13,784 nucleotides of DNA from Oscillospiraceae bacterium (GTDB taxonomy: Bacteria; Bacillota; Clostridia; Oscillospirales; Acutalibacteraceae), in NCBI GenBank assembly GCA_031283835.1, contig JAITBA010000070.1, positions 1-13,784 on the forward strand. Direction: 5' to 3'. The position numbers and the translations under genes were made by a program. The notes below the pieces were generated by a model. The model ran no database searches and had not been told where the DNA came from. It saw only the letters and a list, made by a program, of their open reading frames with translations. Every line of letters begins with the position of its first letter. Position 1 is the stretch's first letter. Shown one piece after another: positions 12,252 to 13,784 of this stretch.

Positions 12252-12995
12252 ATGCAGGCGATAAGAGACTTTTTGTTGGAACTTTGGGAAAGCGAGTCGG
12301 TGAAGCTTTCGATAGAAACCCTTGTGCGGTTGAGCCTTGCCGCGCTGATGGGGGGCGTAATCGGCTATGAGCGGCAGCACAGCCATCGCCCGGCGGGCAT
12401 GCGCACCCACGTGCTGGTGGCGGTTGGCTCCGCGCTGGTGATGTGCACGTCGGTGTTCATCTTTGAGCAATACAGCACTATTTTTCAGGCCAAGAGCGTG
12501 CCTGACCCGGCGCGGTTGGGGGCGCAGGTGATTAGCGGCATTGGCTTTTTGGGCGCGGGCACGATTCTGCGCGAAGGGTTTAGCGTCAAGGGCCTAACAA
12601 CAGCCGCCAGCTTGTGGGCGGTGGCGTGCATCGGTTTGGCGGTGGGTATCGGCTTTTGGTCCGGCGCGTTGATTGCCACCTTTGTGATCTTTCTCACACT
12701 CAATTCCCTCAAGCGCGTGGCCATCCGCTATTCGCATGTTCGCATTATTTACATAGGTGTGGACGACGCTTATCACGTGAGCGAAAAAGCCACCGAAGTG
12801 CTGCGCAATTGCGGCGCCAAGCTGCGCTCGCTCGAAATCATGTTCCCCGAAGACCGCTCCGGTTTGCAACTGAACAAAGACACCTCCAAGGTGCTCAAGG
12901 CCATGGTTTATGTCATCAACGACCAGATGCTAGGCATGATTCGCGAAGGCATTTTGGGCCTGGAGGGCGTGCACGATTTTTATGTGGAATTATAA
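12252..12995 (+). CDS. MgtC/SapB family membrane protein
   Basis: 247 residues. The N-terminal membrane domain (about 22-150, four or five helices) carries the family signatures GGVIGYERQ (34-42), RPAGMRTHVLVAVGSAL (46-62) and ARLGAQVISGIGFLGAGTIL (87-106); the C-terminal soluble part (~160-247) has the ACT-like fold expected in the longer members. In pathogens MgtC inhibits the F1Fo ATP synthase and supports growth at low magnesium; in environmental and gut Firmicutes the role is unclear, and no Mg2+ sensor leader is visible here. ATG 12252 has AAAGGGGAAAG about 8 nt upstream. A strong promoter precedes it, and the next gene follows after 27 bp, probably in the same operon. Confidence 0.92.
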   Translation: MQAIRDFLLELWESESVKLSIETLVRLSLAALMGGVIGYERQHSHRPAGMRTHVLVAVGSALVMCTSVFIFEQYSTIFQAKSVPDPARLGAQVISGIGFLGAGTILREGFSVKGLTTAASLWAVACIGLAVGIGFWSGALIATFVIFLTLNSLKRVAIRYSHVRIIYIGVDDAYHVSEKATEVLRNCGAKLRSLEIMFPEDRSGLQLNKDTSKVLKAMVYVINDQMLGMIREGILGLEGVHDFYVEL

Positions 12996-13022
12996 AATAA
13001 AATTAAAAAAGAGGGGCTGCCC

Positions 13023-13604
13023 ATGCCATCCGCCTTTTTCGCCCTGCTTTCCCGCATGAAGTACATCTCCCGCTGGGCGCTTATGCGCAACGTAGAAAAC
13101 GAAAACCTTAGCGAGCACAGCCTAGAAACGGCGGTGCTGGCGCATTGCTTGGTGCTGCTGCACAACACCCGCTTTGGCGGCAGCCTGCAGGCCGAGCGGG
13201 CGGTGAACCTTGCTTTGTTCCACGACGTGCCCGAGGTGCTCACCGGCGACATGCCCACCCCCGTGAAGTACCACAGCAGCGAGGTGCGCGAGGCCTACCA
13301 GAAGGTGGAGGAAAGCGCTTGCGCATCTTTGCTGGCCATTTTGCCCGACGATTTGCGCGGCGCATACGCAAGCTTGCTGGTGCCGCAAGAAGGCGAGCGG
13401 GATTTGTGGAAGTTTGTTAAGGCGGCAGACAAGCTCAGTGCGCTGATTAAGTGCATTGAGGAGCAAAAGGCGGGCAACACCGAATTCCGCCGCGCCTATG
13501 TTGCCACGCTGCAGTCGCTGCAAAAGATGAACCTGCCCGAAGTGGAGTGCTTTATTGCGGAATTTTTGCCCGCTTTTGAGCAGCCCCTGGACGGCATGCT
13601 GTAA
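13023..13604 (+). CDS. yfbR: HD-domain 5'-deoxynucleotidase (YfbR-type)
   Basis: A 193-residue metal-dependent phosphohydrolase that removes phosphate from deoxynucleoside 5'-monophosphates, helping balance dNTP pools. Family features: FFALLSRMKYISRWALMRN (5-23) with the R17-W18 pair used for deoxyribose selection, metal ligand His32 in SEHS, His67-Asp68 (FHDVPEVLTGDMPTPVKY) and Asp in VKAADKLSALIKCIEE. The resemblance to E. coli YfbR runs through the whole length. ATG has GAGGGG 6 nt upstream. It lies 27 bp after the mgtC/sapB-family gene with no promoter between, and 88 bp before the uracil-DNA glycosylase gene, both of which concern DNA precursor or uracil hygiene. Confidence 0.9.
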   Translation: MPSAFFALLSRMKYISRWALMRNVENENLSEHSLETAVLAHCLVLLHNTRFGGSLQAERAVNLALFHDVPEVLTGDMPTPVKYHSSEVREAYQKVEESACASLLAILPDDLRGAYASLLVPQEGERDLWKFVKAADKLSALIKCIEEQKAGNTEFRRAYVATLQSLQKMNLPEVECFIAEFLPAFEQPLDGML

Positions 13605-13692
13605 AATATTCTTGAGGAAAGAGGGGCGTTTTGGTGCATCGGCAGGCGCAAAAGGGTTGGCATAGAAGAATATCATTTTAGGAGGGCGCGCA

Positions 13693-13784
13693 ATGACTTG
13701 GGAGGAACTGAAGGCCGACTGCATGCAGTGCCAAAAATGTGCTTTGGGCGCCACGCGCAGCAACCTTGTGTTTGGCGTGGGGAA
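13693..13784 (+). CDS. Uracil-DNA glycosylase, family 4 type (N-terminal fragment)
   Basis: Only 30 codons before the right edge. WEELKADCMQCQKCALGATRSNLVFGVG matches the N-terminus of Fe-S uracil-DNA glycosylases (family 4 and relatives), in which CxxCxL supplies the first two cluster cysteines and ATRxNxVFGxG leads into the active site. Cys10, Cys13 and Cys16 are present; C13/C16 are the likely ligands. The enzyme removes uracil from DNA to start base excision repair. ATG has AGGAGG 7 nt upstream. Family 4 versus 5 cannot be settled without the rest. Confidence 0.82.
   Translation, partial: MTWEELKADCMQCQKCALGATRSNLVFGVG

Noticed and set aside
13606..13673. 8-bp inverted repeat ATATTCTT/AAGAATAT with 52-nt spacing before the uracil-DNA glycosylase gene
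   Set aside because: Short arms with wide spacing in AT-rich sequence; not distinguishable from chance.
13634..13681. 15-codon GTG-started frame (MHRQAQKGWHRRISF) whose TAG overlaps the RBS of the uracil-DNA glycosylase gene
   Set aside because: A purine-rich RBS is present, but the peptide is too short, has no attenuator hairpin, and an open frame this short is expected by chance.

Overview
The window reads as chromosome of a GC-rich Clostridia-type Firmicute, probably an anaerobe of the Oscillospirales/Ruminococcaceae kind. This is inferred from strong GGAGG ribosome binding sites, frequent GTG/TTG starts, AT-rich sigma-A promoters between GC-rich genes, and gene content: glmU-type acetyltransferase next to pth, MgtC/SapB, paired half-size chromate transporters and a CDP-glycerol phosphotransferase. 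No rRNA, tRNA, CRISPR array, transposase or phage gene was found. Nearly every gene has a recognisable family.

Layout. (1) 1-1251, minus: the N-terminal half of glycogen phosphorylase, running off the left edge. (2) 1496-2926, plus: a stand-alone GlmU-type acetyltransferase domain, then peptidyl-tRNA hydrolase bracketed by two related palindromic repeats. (3) 3145-6269, plus: an FAD oxidoreductase and a multi-pass GT-C-like membrane protein, overlapping by ATGA, with their own promoter. (4) 6316-8214: uvrC. (5) 8262-9415: two overlapping half-size chromate transporter subunits, closed by a clear terminator. (6) 9586-10198: a divergent pair, zinc-ribbon protein (minus) and XRE regulator (plus), with two matching 19-bp operator-like palindromes exactly 50 bp apart between them. 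(7) 10195-11764, minus: trmL followed by a CDP-glycerol glycerophosphotransferase-like gene. (8) 11845-12155: a 60-residue glycine-zipper protein facing a promoter that appears to drive a short convergent RNA, the two sharing one bidirectional terminator. (9) 12252-13784, plus: an mgtC/sapB-family gene, a yfbR-type 5'-deoxynucleotidase, and the first codons of a family-4 uracil-DNA glycosylase.

Themes. Cell-envelope and sugar metabolism recur (glycogen phosphorylase, GlmU domain, FAD oxidoreductase plus GT-C-like protein, CDP-glycerol transferase). Nucleic-acid housekeeping is spread between them (pth, uvrC, trmL, yfbR, UDG).

The most unusual structure lies between genes. A 35-nt block consisting of a promoter -10 box plus the transcript's 5' end occurs twice, 10.7 kb apart and in opposite orientation: in the leader of the acetyltransferase gene (1401-1435) and at the start of the putative short RNA (12132-12098). 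That RNA is convergent with the glycine-zipper gene, in the arrangement known from type I toxin-antitoxin loci such as fst/par and txpA/ratA. Whether it is a true toxin-antitoxin pair, a trans-acting RNA linked to glmU, or both, is inference and would need transcript mapping.
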